DNA of 64,000 nt. Source: CAZRHR01 sp964578885. Lineage in GTDB: Bacteria; Bacteroidota; Bacteroidia; CAIKAF01. The notes beneath the pieces are model-generated. The model saw only the letters and a program-made list of their open reading frames with translations. It did no database searches and was not told the origin of the DNA. This document shows, one piece after another, positions 54,343 through 63,099 of this stretch (positions are counted from its first letter, which is position 1; each line of letters opens with the position of its first letter). A program made the translations under genes and the position numbers. Where the stretch lies: NCBI GenBank assembly GCA_964578885.1, contig CAZOEO010000004.1:130482-194481 (forward strand). The letters run 5' to 3'.

Positions 54343-54765
54343 TTATTTGCTTTGTAAATCCGGGAAGTCCGCGGATTCCTCCGCTTTTCTTTCTTCAGGA
54401 TTTTTATAACGGAAAAAGAAATTCATCCAGATGACCCGTGAAAGACGGTAATTCATTGGGAGGGTCAGTACCAGGACCGCACCTATCGTACCAATATATA
54501 CCCATTCATGATGCCAATCTATAAAAGGGAAAAGTCCCACGAAAATAGCAATGGCCAAACCTACTGTGAGTGCATAGCTTACATAGCTGGCGCCAAAGTA
54601 AAAACCGGGTTCGGGATTATAATTGAGACCACAATGGCTGCATCTTTGGTGCATGGTCGCTGTATCTTTTAACCGATAAGGGTTAGACACTACGAAAACC
54701 GGGCCTTCATGGCAACGTGGGCATGTCTGATGAATGACAGAGTATAACTTTGAACCTTTGACCAT
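54343..54765 (-). CDS. DUF983 membrane protein
   Basis: 140 residues. An N-terminal zinc-ribbon region (CPRCHEGPVF, then CSHCGLNYNPEPGFYFGA) leads into two hydrophobic helices (about 63-80 and 89-105), the DUF983 pattern. Function unknown; the family is widespread in Bacteroidota and sometimes lies near respiratory or heme genes, not here. It starts just beyond the sucC terminator on the same strand, so it might be reached by read-through or have its own promoter. Confidence 0.85.
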   Translation of the reverse strand: MVKGSKLYSVIHQTCPRCHEGPVFVVSNPYRLKDTATMHQRCSHCGLNYNPEPGFYFGASYVSYALTVGLAIAIFVGLFPFIDWHHEWVYIGTIGAVLVLTLPMNYRLSRVIWMNFFFRYKNPEERKAEESADFPDLQSK

Positions 54766-54785
54766 GACGATGTTATTCCATGCAA

Positions 54786-54810
54786 AAATAATGCTCCCGG
54801 AGGGAGCATT
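54786..54810 (-). terminator. rho-independent terminator of sucC
   Basis: AATGCTCC / GGAGCATT hairpin with a short loop and a five-T tail on the minus strand, 28 bases beyond the sucC stop. Confidence 0.85.
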
Positions 54811-54838
54811 ACGTAAGAAATATTACAATTGACAAAAT

Positions 54839-56029
54839 TTAAGCCAAGACCTCACGTACTTTCTCTGCAGCTTCCTGCAATTGAATAGCAGAGTGAACCT
54901 GGAGACCTGAAGCATCAATGATTTGTTTGGCTTCTTCGGCATTGGTGCCTTGTAAACGCACAATGATAGGCACATTTACACTACCAATGTTTTTGTAAGC
55001 ATCTACTACTCCTTGTGCTACCCGATCGCACCGTACGATACCACCGAAGATGTTCACCAGGATGGCTTTTACATTTTCATCTTTTAAGATAATGCGAAAT
55101 GCTTTTTCAACCCGAGCTGCATCTGCAGTTCCTCCTACATCAAGGAAATTGGCTGGTTCTCCGCCAGATAATTTGATGATGTCCATGGTCGCCATAGCAA
55201 GTCCGGCGCCGTTTACCATACAACCTACATTGCCATCTAATTTTACGTAGTTCAGATGGTTTTCACCAGCTTCTACTTCCGTAGGATCTTCCTCTCTGAC
55301 ATCCCTGAGGGCAGCCAAATTGGGATGGCGGAACAGGGCATTGTCGTCGAAATTTACTTTAGCATCTACCGCAATCACCTTGTCATCAGAAGTTTTGAGA
55401 ACAGGATTGATTTCAAACATAGCCGAATCTGTTCCTTCGTAGGCTTTGTATAAATTGGTCACAAAACGTACCATTTCTTTGAAAGCCTGACCGCTCAATC
55501 CAAGGTTAAAAGCGATTTTTCTTGCCTGAAATCCTTGAAGTCCGGCCGCAGGATGAATTTCTTCTTTGAAAATAAGTTCAGGTGATTTTTCAGCCACTTC
55601 TTCAATGTCCATGCCGCCTTCTGGAGAGTACATGATAATGTTCCTTCCCGTGCTGCGATCCAATAATACAGACATATAAAACTCTGCCGTTGGAGTGGCT
55701 CCAGGATAATAAACGTCTTGGCTTACAAGTACCATGTGCACTCTTTTTCCTTGCGCTCCGGTCTGCTTGGTCACCAAATCCATTCCAATGATTTGACCCG
55801 CTAAATTTTTTACCTCGTCCAGATTCTTAGCCAATTTGATTCCACCTCCTTTGCCTCTTCCTCCAGCGTGTACCTGGGCTTTGATTACCCACCAGGAGGT
55901 GCCGGTTTGGGCTTGTAAAGCTTTCGCGGCTTCCACCGCTTCTTCCGGGGTATGGGCTAAAATGCCTTCCTGAATGGCTACACCGTAACTTTTCAGAATG
56001 TCTTTGGCCTGATATTCGTGGATATTCAT
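54839..56029 (-). CDS. sucC: succinyl-CoA synthetase beta subunit
   Basis: ADP-forming subunit of succinate-CoA ligase in the TCA cycle; makes ATP from succinyl-CoA together with SucD. 396 residues. ATP-grasp domain with MNIHEYQAKDILKSYGV, VIKAQVHAGGRGKGGGIKLAKN, AMFEINPVLKTSDDKVIAVDAKVNFDDNALFRHP, and the C-terminal CoA-ligase domain LDGNVGCMVNGAGLAMATMDIIKLSGGEPANFLDVGG and ILVNIFGGIVRCDRVAQG. ATG 56029 gives the standard start; the frame extends 62 codons upstream without pattern. sucD is not in the window. Confidence 0.96.
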   Translation of the reverse strand: MNIHEYQAKDILKSYGVAIQEGILAHTPEEAVEAAKALQAQTGTSWWVIKAQVHAGGRGKGGGIKLAKNLDEVKNLAGQIIGMDLVTKQTGAQGKRVHMVLVSQDVYYPGATPTAEFYMSVLLDRSTGRNIIMYSPEGGMDIEEVAEKSPELIFKEEIHPAAGLQGFQARKIAFNLGLSGQAFKEMVRFVTNLYKAYEGTDSAMFEINPVLKTSDDKVIAVDAKVNFDDNALFRHPNLAALRDVREEDPTEVEAGENHLNYVKLDGNVGCMVNGAGLAMATMDIIKLSGGEPANFLDVGGTADAARVEKAFRIILKDENVKAILVNIFGGIVRCDRVAQGVVDAYKNIGSVNVPIIVRLQGTNAEEAKQIIDASGLQVHSAIQLQEAAEKVREVLA

Positions 56030-56052
56030 GGAAATGGATTTTTTTTCGTGTG

Positions 56053-56060
56053 CAAATGTA
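56053..56060 (-). promoter_or_regulatory. putative -7 element of sucC
   Basis: TACATTTG on the minus strand, 23 bases before the sucC ATG, matching TAnnTTTG. Confidence 0.4.
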
Positions 56061-56156
56061 ATGGTTTTAGCTTGGAAAGCCGCCTGAATAATTCTTTTTC
56101 TTACCTGATTATTAAAACACCTGATGGTAGTGAAGTGCTCAGATTTTTCAAAATAA

Positions 56157-56540
56157 TCATGGCATAATATTGAATTCAATAGCGGAAAAAACATAGGAAA
56201 AATTACTAGTTCCACAACAGTTACCTGAAGCAGCTAATCGCACTAAATCTCCTCCTTTTAACCAAATTGGTGCCGGGTTGAATGTATTGATGCTAATGCT
56301 TGCCCAACCTCCACCAGCATCAATGTCGATACTTCGGTTCACCGCACCGCCCATGGTGGGGAAAGCGGATACTATTTTCCAAACTTTTCCGGCTGGAACC
56401 GTCCAGGTTGGACCTACGTAAGACCAACTTCCATTGGACGAACCGGTTTGTGTAACTACCCTGTTGAATTGTAATGTCCCTTGCGACTTTAATCCAGACA
56501 TGGCCGCAAGACTGAGTAAACTGAAAAGTAGGAACCTCAT
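56157..56540 (-). CDS. small secreted protein
   Basis: 127 residues with signal peptide MRFLLFSLLSLAAMSGLKSQ. The mature part is a compact beta-rich domain with alternating aromatic and small residues (LQFNRVVTQTG, WTVPAGKVWKIVSAFPTMGG, SISINTFNPAPIWLKGGDLVRLAASGNCCGTSNFSYVFSAIEFNI), like secreted beta-sandwich domains of the phylum. No C-terminal type IX domain, so the Sec pathway only. Single gene on the minus strand, ahead of sucC with 127 bases between them. Function unknown. Confidence 0.6.
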   Translation of the reverse strand: MRFLLFSLLSLAAMSGLKSQGTLQFNRVVTQTGSSNGSWSYVGPTWTVPAGKVWKIVSAFPTMGGAVNRSIDIDAGGGWASISINTFNPAPIWLKGGDLVRLAASGNCCGTSNFSYVFSAIEFNIMP

Positions 56541-56765
56541 TGTTTTTTTGGTAAAAATAGTAAAACATAAAGTGATTGAAGAGGGGAGCTTTTTAAAATC
56601 TCATCTGGATGAAGGGCTTTTTGTAGATATTATCTAAGATTTATTCCAGAATATCTACTGATTTTTGGGTAAGCTGTTCATTCATAGAATGAAGTGCTGA
56701 TAAGTTAGGTGGACCACATCAGAAGATTCTTTTTTTAAAGAGCCTATTTTGGGAAAACTTGATCC

Positions 56766-56811
56766 ATAAAAAAATCCGCAACATCTTCTAAATAAAAGAG
56801 TTGCGGATTTA
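56766..56811 (-). terminator. hairpin with T run left of the integrase
   Basis: AAATCCGCAAC / GTTGCGGATTT arms around an 18-base loop; a seven-T run follows on the minus strand. No gene on that strand needs it, so it may be a host terminator cut off by the integration, or part of the attachment region. Confidence 0.4.
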
Positions 56812-56967
56812 TGGGGTGGAGCATATCCGAGCATAACTCTACAATGTTGATACACTTTGCAAAGCTCATAAATAGACTTTACAATGCTTATTTTCAATTA
56901 TATGATACATATGGAGTATTCTTTTTCATTGAATGAGTTAGATGAAAATTGAATTAGATTGCAATAT

Positions 56968-57001
56968 TTTGGACTAAATATGGGAATAAATTTTATCTTT
57001 G
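56968..57001 (+). promoter_or_regulatory. promoter of the integrase gene
   Basis: A TTTG (-33 type) at 56968-56971 and TATCTTTG (-7 type) at 56994-57001, 22 bases apart, standing 3 bases before the integrase ATG. This is the best two-part promoter seen in the window. Confidence 0.5.
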
Positions 57002-57004
57002 TTT

Positions 57005-58222
57005 ATGGCTCGTATTACCTTCTTCATCCAAAGTAAAAAGTCTCCTGCAGGTATCTATGTTAGGTTTCGCAACGGAGCAAAAATTGACTTAAAGGCAAAA
57101 ACGAACTTATCAATTCCTCCAGAAGATTGGAGCAAAGCAAAGGGAGAACCAAAAAGCAGAAACGAACAGACCAAGCAGTTAAAAGAAGCATTAGATGTAC
57201 TGCGTTCGAGGTTATTGACGGAAATCAACAAAGTATATACAAATGGGGAGGATGTTGATTTGTCTTGGCTAAAGAACTTTCTTTCTAAAAAATCAGATAG
57301 CAAAAAGCCCACTACGCTTGTCGAGTACTTTGAGTTTTATCTGGAAGCACGGAAAAATGAAGTTACAGAGGCAACCGTTAGGAAAATTCGTGTAAACAAG
57401 CATTTGTTGGAGCGGTATGAAAAACGTATTCGTCGCAAAGTCAAGGTTAAGGAGGTTAATATGGATTTCAAGCGCGCATTTGAAAGCTTTTGTGTGGGTG
57501 AGAACTATGCGACGAATACAATTGCAAGGTGTCTAAGATATATAATGACTATTTGCAATCACGCTCGTTTGGAAGGCATAGAGACATCTCCTGATTTAGA
57601 GCGATTCAAATTAAAGTATGAGAAATGCTCTTTCATTTATCTCACCAAGAAGGAACTTCTAAGAATAGAGGCCACGCAATTTGAATCGGATAGGTTAGAT
57701 AATGTGCGAGATTGGCTTCTTATAAGCTGTGAAACAGGTCAAAGGATTTCTGACTTCATGCGGTTTAATAAAGACATGTTAACAAAGAGAGAAATGGCGA
57801 ATGGGGAAACACGTACGTTCGTTAGTTTCATTCAAGAAAAGACTAAAAGAAATTTGTCTTTGCCATTAACGGCAAGAGTTGAAAATATTTTGAAAAAACG
57901 CGATGGTGATTTTCCACCCTCCCTAAGTCATCAGAAATACAACGACTATGTAAAAGAAGTTTGTCGAATTGCAGGTATTACTGAAATGGTTGATGGAGCT
58001 AAGATAGACCCATTGACGAAGAGGAAGGTAAGTGGACGGTTTCCGAAATATGAGTTAGTTTCTTCGCATATAGGGCGCAGAGCGTTCGCATCTAATCATT
58101 ACGGAATAATTCCAACACCACACCTTATTTATGCTACGGGACATTCTACGGAAACAATGTTTTTGAAATACATTGGAAAAGTTGATAACACTAAGGCCGA
58201 CTCATTGGCGGAATATCTTTGA
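57005..58222 (+). CDS. tyrosine recombinase/integrase
   Basis: 405 residues. N-terminal arm-binding domain (ITFFIQSKKSPAGIYVRFRNGAKIDLKAKTNLSI...PEDW), SAM-like core-binding domain (about 100-200), and C-terminal catalytic domain: Arg247 in ETGQRISDFMRF, Lys in IQEKTKRNLSLPL, His/Arg in SSHIGRRAFAS (H355, R358), His in ATGHSTETMF and the nucleophile Tyr389 in FLKYIG. All catalytic residues are present. It is the type found in Bacteroidota integrative elements, not phage lambda-like. ATG 57005 was chosen over a TTG two codons upstream. It opens the mobile element. Confidence 0.93.
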   Translation: MARITFFIQSKKSPAGIYVRFRNGAKIDLKAKTNLSIPPEDWSKAKGEPKSRNEQTKQLKEALDVLRSRLLTEINKVYTNGEDVDLSWLKNFLSKKSDSKKPTTLVEYFEFYLEARKNEVTEATVRKIRVNKHLLERYEKRIRRKVKVKEVNMDFKRAFESFCVGENYATNTIARCLRYIMTICNHARLEGIETSPDLERFKLKYEKCSFIYLTKKELLRIEATQFESDRLDNVRDWLLISCETGQRISDFMRFNKDMLTKREMANGETRTFVSFIQEKTKRNLSLPLTARVENILKKRDGDFPPSLSHQKYNDYVKEVCRIAGITEMVDGAKIDPLTKRKVSGRFPKYELVSSHIGRRAFASNHYGIIPTPHLIYATGHSTETMFLKYIGKVDNTKADSLAEYL

Positions 58223-58237
58223 CTTTAGATTTACTAT

Positions 58238-59203
58238 ATGGAATTAAATTTTGAGAATTGGGAAGCAGGGAGGTTTTACATGAACACATGCCCCAAACCT
58301 GTTTTCAGAGATGAAAATGAACCTGAAATAGAAGCTGTGCCTTGGAATATGCTGGCAGCAGAAGAGGCTCAAAAAATAAGAGAAGAGCAGGAGAAAATAA
58401 TGGAAAACGAAATCAATAAGTTTTTAGCGTTTAGCCAAAATGATTTTAAAATACTACATGACAAAAACAGAGAGAAAGACAAGTTGGTTGAAGACGAACT
58501 GATAAATTCAAGTTTTTTACTCTTTAATGATAACCCACATGGCCTCAGAGCTGAAGAATGGATGAATGGAGAAATTCTTTATCGTTTGAAGCGTGTAAAT
58601 CTATCATTTCCACAATATTTTTTACGAGAGATGCAGCAACATATAAGTAGAAATTATGTTAGAGCCCACCCCAACGCTAATCCAACACCAAAAAACTGTT
58701 CTTTCATTCACGCGTTAAGCATAAAAGCGAAAATTATCAAGTATTTATATCCGCTTGATGATAGTCAACCAGCTGGGAGATTTCATATTTGGAGAGAGGT
58801 AAATGTCAACTCTAATCATCCGATTGTTTATGGAGAAGCCGTTTATCGATTTCATAATTGGATAATTGAAACATATCCGTATCGGGCATCAGGAATTTTT
58901 ACGGGGTTGGGCGCGGATATTTTCGACTTATACAGGAGGGAGGTCATACTAAAGAATCTCAGTAAGGCATATTCACTTTATTGCCGCTTATATTATTACT
59001 TAAAAATGGATGGTTTCTTAAATCATTATGTTACCCCAACAAATTTTTTGGAATATTTGAAAAGTTTAAAAGGAGAGGATATAGAAAAGGTTGTCAAGTA
59101 TAAACAACTTAAACATAGTATTTACTCCCAGTCCGATAGTGAGTATCAACCAAGTCAAGACTATAGCATAATTAGATACAGGGTTATTAATAGGTTGGTA
59201 TAG
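58238..59203 (+). CDS. hypothetical protein of the mobile element
   Basis: 321 residues, soluble, without signal peptide. The first third is acidic and charged (EEAQKIREEQEKIMENEINKFLAF), the rest rich in Tyr and Phe with a series of helices (AEEWMNGEILYRLKRVNLSFPQYFLREMQ, YRLYYYLKMDGFLNHYV). No motif recognised. It follows the integrase by 15 bases on the same strand, so it is either accessory to integration or cargo. AT-rich codon use differs from the chromosomal neighbours. Confidence 0.7.
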   Translation: MELNFENWEAGRFYMNTCPKPVFRDENEPEIEAVPWNMLAAEEAQKIREEQEKIMENEINKFLAFSQNDFKILHDKNREKDKLVEDELINSSFLLFNDNPHGLRAEEWMNGEILYRLKRVNLSFPQYFLREMQQHISRNYVRAHPNANPTPKNCSFIHALSIKAKIIKYLYPLDDSQPAGRFHIWREVNVNSNHPIVYGEAVYRFHNWIIETYPYRASGIFTGLGADIFDLYRREVILKNLSKAYSLYCRLYYYLKMDGFLNHYVTPTNFLEYLKSLKGEDIEKVVKYKQLKHSIYSQSDSEYQPSQDYSIIRYRVINRLV

Positions 59204-59288
59204 AAAAAACTACTTTGTCATCACCCCATCTGCGTTTTAAGTGTCGACTATCTTTTTTAAATTCAAGAAATTAATTCAATTTTTCAGA

Positions 59289-59336
59289 GCTACGTCATAT
59301 TTTTAGGAAGTGTACTACCTAAAAATATGACGTAGC
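59289..59336. promoter_or_regulatory. perfect 19-bp inverted repeat
   Basis: Arms GCTACGTCATATTTTTAGG and its exact complement around a 10-base loop (AAGTGTACTA). It lies 86 bases before the HTH gene and 85 bases after the preceding gene. It could be a terminator without a T tail, an operator, or a recombination/transfer site. Confidence 0.6.
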
Positions 59337-59421
59337 ACTCTTTATTGCCAATTTCTTTGGCATTAGTTTTACATAGTTGATTACTAGATTTAAAATTTAT
59401 CAATTAAATCAATTTAAAACT

Positions 59422-59700
59422 ATGCAAAAAAAGCAGATTGTGTTGAATTTACTTGACCAAGAATGGTTCGAGGAACACTTTAGACAGATTGCAATAACGC
59501 TGAATCGCTTAGAGCAACAAAGAGCTGAGCAGGAAAAGTATCTTACTAGGAAAGAAGTAGCTGAGATGCTACAAATCGACCTGAGTACTTTACATTTATG
59601 GCAGAAGCGTGGAATCTTGCAACCGAGGCGCTTAGGCAATCGCGTTTATTATTTAAGCAGCGATATACAAAAAGCCTTAAATAAAAAACAAAATGGCTAG
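59422..59700 (+). CDS. MerR-like HTH/excisionase protein
   Basis: 92 residues: a helical N-terminus (QEWFEEHFRQIAITLNRLEQQRAEQEKYL) followed by a helix-turn-helix YLTRKEVAEMLQIDLSTLHLWQKRGILQPRRLGNRVYYLSSDIQKAL. This is the HTH_17 pattern of excisionases and small regulators of Bacteroidota mobile elements. ATG 59422 was used; upstream in-frame codons give no domain. It sits after the inverted repeat and before the primase-helicase, so it may control excision or expression. Confidence 0.85.
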   Translation: MQKKQIVLNLLDQEWFEEHFRQIAITLNRLEQQRAEQEKYLTRKEVAEMLQIDLSTLHLWQKRGILQPRRLGNRVYYLSSDIQKALNKKQNG

Positions 59701-59890
59701 TCATTATGCCCACTACCCCTTTCAGATGGTGAGTATAAACTTCCTAGCAAAAAACTAAGGTACTTATTATTTTGAAATAGGTTGAAGTATTGTTATTGCT
59801 ATCGAGGAGGTTGAGAAATACTTGTCTTTCTATACTAGAAAAATATGGAGTAATCCGAAGTTATCAAATCACATTCAAAAAAGATAAAAA

Positions 59891-62134
59891 ATGGCATCAT
59901 GTACTATATTTAAAAACTTTAGTATCCCCGTAGAAAATAAATCTCTGCTGCTGATAGCTAAAGATATTATTTCCGACAAGTACAAAAAGGAAGTAAAAGA
60001 AATCCGCAATCTTATGGCGCAAGGCAATAAGGCGAAAGCTGATTCAAAAAAGAAACAGCTATTAGCTTTTACACCTTCGGCTGTATTCAGGGAAAAAAGG
60101 CAAATGCCTTTGCTTGAAATGTATAGTGGATTTGTGCATTTAGATTTTGACAAACTAACACAAGAGCAATTGCAAACTGCGTTTGTAATTATTAGCAAAA
60201 TCACCTATACATCACTTTGCTTCATCAGTCCCAGCGGCAACGGCTTAAAAGTATTTGTTGAGGTAAACACCAAACTAGAACACCATGATATTGCTTATTT
60301 GCAAGTACAGCAGTATTATGAAAAGGCCACAGGGCTAGAGGCAGACCCAAGCTGCAAGGATGTTACAAGGCTTTGTTTTATGAGCCACGACCCAAACGCA
60401 TACCGAAATATCAATAGCGAGAAATTTTTTGTGGCTTTGCCCCCAATGATTCAAGAGCAACATTTGGAAACACCTATGGTTATTGCTTCAGTGGTTCCAG
60501 AAGAACAGCTTGAGGCCGAAGACCTCAATATTACATTTTTGTTCAATCAACAAATTCAATTGACTAACCAAAAAACGTTATACAAAGATGGAAATAGAAA
60601 TAATTATATTTATCAACTTGCATCCAATTGCAACAGAGTTGGGTTATCGCAATCTGATACTGAAACATTATGTAAACAGCATTTTAATTTAGCTGAAAAA
60701 GAAATTAAGGCAGCTGTAAATAGTGCTTATACACACCACACCCATGAGCATAAAAAATTTGAACCAAAGAAAAAAAATAAGGAGCATGGAGAAGTCACGC
60801 CCGAAGAACAAATGCCGGTTTTTCCCGACTCAGTTTCTGACATAATTCCGGAGTTTTTAAAACGCATTATAAGAGTAGCTACCTCCAAGGAAGAAAGAGA
60901 TGTTTTATTGTTAGGCTCTTTGGTTACATTGAGTGTGGCATTTCCCAAAATTTTTGGTAAGTATGGCGATAAACTGGTAAATGCAAATCTTTTCATTTTT
61001 TTTTCTGCCAAATCATCCGCAGGGAAAGGCATTTTAGGTTCTTGTCGAAATTTGGTCGAACCCATACACACAGCATTAAAAAAACAATCCAAGTTAATGA
61101 ATGACCAGTATAAGGCTGATTTGAAAGAGTACAATAAAAAAAGGGGTAAAGCTGCCCCTGTAGAAAAACCAGAAAAAGCACCTCAAAAAATGTTGTTCAT
61201 TCCAGCCAACAATAGTTCAACGGGCTTTTTAGAAATATTGTTCGATAGCGACAAGAGAGGGCTTATTTTTGAAACAGAGGGTGATACCCTTGCAAAAGCA
61301 TTTAAAAGCGAGTATGGAAACTTTAGTGATGATTTGCGCAATGCTTTTCAACACGAACGTATCTCATATTATCGCAGAATAGACAAGGAATATGTGGATA
61401 TTGATAGACCTTGTTTATCCGTTTTACTTTCAGGTACTCCAAGGCAAATTAAAAACCTCATTCCTGATGCTGAAAATGGTTTATTCAGCCGTTTTATATT
61501 CTATGTAATGAATATGAGATTGTTTTGGAAGAATGTGTTTGATTCTAATACAGAGAACGGTATAGATGAACATTTTGAAATGCTGGGGAAAGAGTTTTAT
61601 ACTTGGTACCAAACTTTACAAACCGCCCCCGAGGTACACTTTTCATTGACCCCATCACAGCAATTGCTATTCAATCATTTCTTTGAAAAAAATCAAATCC
61701 TGTATGCCAATATCCAAGAAGAGGAGATTATTGCTTCAGTAAGGCGTTTGGGGCTAATTGCCTTTCGTATTATGATGATTTTTTCAGCACTCCGAATGAT
61801 GGAAGAGGGAGAAATTACAAACAACCTTATTTGTAACGATACGGACTTTGAAAACACGTTGAGTATGATTACAATTTTATTGAAGCATAGCAGTTATGTG
61901 TATTCTCAAATAGCCCAAGAACCCTACAAGCCAAAACCAAAGCACAAGAAGGAGCAATTTTTAGAAAAACTGCCTCACCGCTTCAACCGCCAAACTTATG
62001 TAGCTATAGCCCTAACTTTGGGCATACCCGACGGTTCAGCACAGCGTTACATCGGTAACTTTTTAGATGCCGGCATTATCCAGTCAAATGGTCACAACCA
62101 GTACACCAATCCCAACGCCAAAAAACCTCAATAG
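59891..62134 (+). CDS. mobile-element primase-helicase, VirE_N and DUF3987 domains
   Basis: 747 residues. N-terminal VirE_N/BT4734-like domain (about 60-200: MPLLEMYSGFVHLDFDKL, CFISPSGNGLKVFVEV, CKDVTRLCFMSHDPNAY), a primase-C-terminal-like helical part (about 215-290), then a DUF3987 ATPase domain (about 310-560) with AKSSAGKGILGSCRNLVEP as the Walker A-like loop, LIFETEGDTLAKAF, and LSVLLSGTPRQIKNLIPDAENGLFSRFIFY. The end is a winged-helix-like stretch. Such proteins start replication of integrative elements. It lies 190 bases after the HTH gene; origin-like repeats follow. Confidence 0.88.
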   Translation: MASCTIFKNFSIPVENKSLLLIAKDIISDKYKKEVKEIRNLMAQGNKAKADSKKKQLLAFTPSAVFREKRQMPLLEMYSGFVHLDFDKLTQEQLQTAFVIISKITYTSLCFISPSGNGLKVFVEVNTKLEHHDIAYLQVQQYYEKATGLEADPSCKDVTRLCFMSHDPNAYRNINSEKFFVALPPMIQEQHLETPMVIASVVPEEQLEAEDLNITFLFNQQIQLTNQKTLYKDGNRNNYIYQLASNCNRVGLSQSDTETLCKQHFNLAEKEIKAAVNSAYTHHTHEHKKFEPKKKNKEHGEVTPEEQMPVFPDSVSDIIPEFLKRIIRVATSKEERDVLLLGSLVTLSVAFPKIFGKYGDKLVNANLFIFFSAKSSAGKGILGSCRNLVEPIHTALKKQSKLMNDQYKADLKEYNKKRGKAAPVEKPEKAPQKMLFIPANNSSTGFLEILFDSDKRGLIFETEGDTLAKAFKSEYGNFSDDLRNAFQHERISYYRRIDKEYVDIDRPCLSVLLSGTPRQIKNLIPDAENGLFSRFIFYVMNMRLFWKNVFDSNTENGIDEHFEMLGKEFYTWYQTLQTAPEVHFSLTPSQQLLFNHFFEKNQILYANIQEEEIIASVRRLGLIAFRIMMIFSALRMMEEGEITNNLICNDTDFENTLSMITILLKHSSYVYSQIAQEPYKPKPKHKKEQFLEKLPHRFNRQTYVAIALTLGIPDGSAQRYIGNFLDAGIIQSNGHNQYTNPNAKKPQ

Positions 62135-62143
62135 TTCTTATTT

Positions 62144-62191
62144 GAGGAATTGAGGAATTGAGGAATTGAGGAAATGGGGAATTGAGGAAAT
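62144..62191 (+). repeat. 8-bp tandem repeat array (iteron-like)
   Basis: Six units in a row: GAGGAATT three times, then GAGGAAAT, GGGGAATT, GAGGAAAT. It starts 10 bases after the primase-helicase stop. The C/T-rich stretch at 62207-62240 (CCTTAAATCCTCATTTCCCC) is partly complementary and could pair with it. Confidence 0.85.
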
Positions 62192-62427
62192 TAGGTGAGG
62201 CAAACCGCCTTTCCTTAAATCCTTAAATCCTCATTTCCCCACTTATTCAAAATACTATTGAGAGGGATTAAAAATATTTTCTACCTACCTTACTACATCT
62301 TATAGTTAAAAAGATTTTTAGGGCTTAAAATTTTGGCAAAGTGAGGGAAATACAGCGAATATTATCCCAAGATAGCTTTTCTCAATGTGCAATGCGCTAA
62401 CATTTATAAAATAAATTCCCTTATATA

Positions 62428-62449
62428 CATATTAATTCATATTAATATG
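62428..62449. repeat. AT-rich inverted repeat
   Basis: CATATTAAT and its exact complement ATTAATATG around a 4-base spacer. It overlaps the start of the next hairpin and lies within an AT-rich area. Confidence 0.55.
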
Positions 62450-62468
62450 CTTATCAAGCATATTTTTT
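62444..62468 (+). terminator. hairpin with T run
   Basis: AATATGCTT / AAGCATATT stem with a 3-base loop, followed by TTTTTA. It may end transcription of the primase-helicase, though it lies 310 bases beyond its stop. Confidence 0.5.
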
Positions 62469-62537
62469 ATATTTTCATAAAAATAAAATTTGCATAAAAG
62501 TCGCTTTATTGCTAACTTAACATACAATCTAAATGCT

Positions 62538-62897
62538 ATGAAAACAGATTTATTTACTGGAGAAAAATTTATTCCCAAGCGCAGCAATCAAAAGTTTGCA
62601 AGTCCCGAAAATAGGATTGCGTACAACAACAAAAAGGCAAGAGAGGGGAAAAAAGAAACGGAATATCTCGAAAAGCCACTCTATCGAAATTATAGAATAT
62701 TACGTGAGTTAATGGCTGATGCGGACGTCAGAGATTTTCATAAGCAATTTCTGCGAGGAAAGGGTTTTGATTTTAGAGCCTTTAACAATTTAGAACAATA
62801 TAATGGGCAAAACCATTATGCGGTTTACAATTTCATTATTGTCACGAAGAAAAGTTTAGAATCAGTTAGAATTGTTAAAATCAAAAGAAATGATTGA
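62538..62897 (+). CDS. conserved small mobile-element protein
   Basis: 119 residues, basic (KTDLFTGEKFIPKRSNQKFASPENRIAYNNKKAREG), then YRNYRILRELMADADVRDFHKQFLRGKGFDFRAFNNLEQYNGQNHYAVYNFIIV. This layout (opening with F and PKRxNQxFAxPENRI, closing on AVYNFII) occurs in many Bacteroidota mobile elements, function unknown. ATG 62538 was chosen over an in-frame TTG upstream because it gives the conserved start. Its stop lies inside the next gene, so the two are coupled. Confidence 0.72.
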   Translation: MKTDLFTGEKFIPKRSNQKFASPENRIAYNNKKAREGKKETEYLEKPLYRNYRILRELMADADVRDFHKQFLRGKGFDFRAFNNLEQYNGQNHYAVYNFIIVTKKSLESVRIVKIKRND

Positions 62898-63099
62898 TTT
62901 CACTACCATTGACGCAAATCCAATAGCACCCTCCGTGCTAAAACTGCAAAAGGAAAATGCAAGGCTATTGAAGCAACAGACCCAGTTAAGGACTTTCGCC
63001 AAACTAACCGTTGGCTTTGCCCTGATTTGCCTAACGGCCCTGCTGATAGAGAGACAAAAATCCGAAAAAAATGCAACGGAAAGACAGCCATACAATTAG
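62890..63099 (+). CDS. small one-helix membrane protein
   Basis: 69 residues. Polar N-terminus with a short coiled coil (PSVLKLQKENARLLKQQTQLRTFAK) and one hydrophobic helix LTVGFALICLTALLI, then a basic tail. ATG 62890 overlaps the previous gene by 8 bases; its stop lies 29 bases inside the next gene. Function unknown; the tight overlap suggests a transfer- or regulation-related micro-operon. Confidence 0.5.
   Translation: MIDFTTIDANPIAPSVLKLQKENARLLKQQTQLRTFAKLTVGFALICLTALLIERQKSEKNATERQPYN

Larger units (their letters stand above)
56541..57004. other. intergenic stretch at left end of mobile element
   Basis: About 460 bases including a hairpin and the promoter of the integrase. The element boundary (attL) should lie here, but no matching direct repeat can be located because the right end is outside the window. 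Confidence 0.55.
62135..62537. other. non-coding stretch with origin-like features
   Basis: About 400 bases holding the 8-bp repeat array, an AT-rich part with two inverted repeats, and no gene. Confidence 0.6.
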
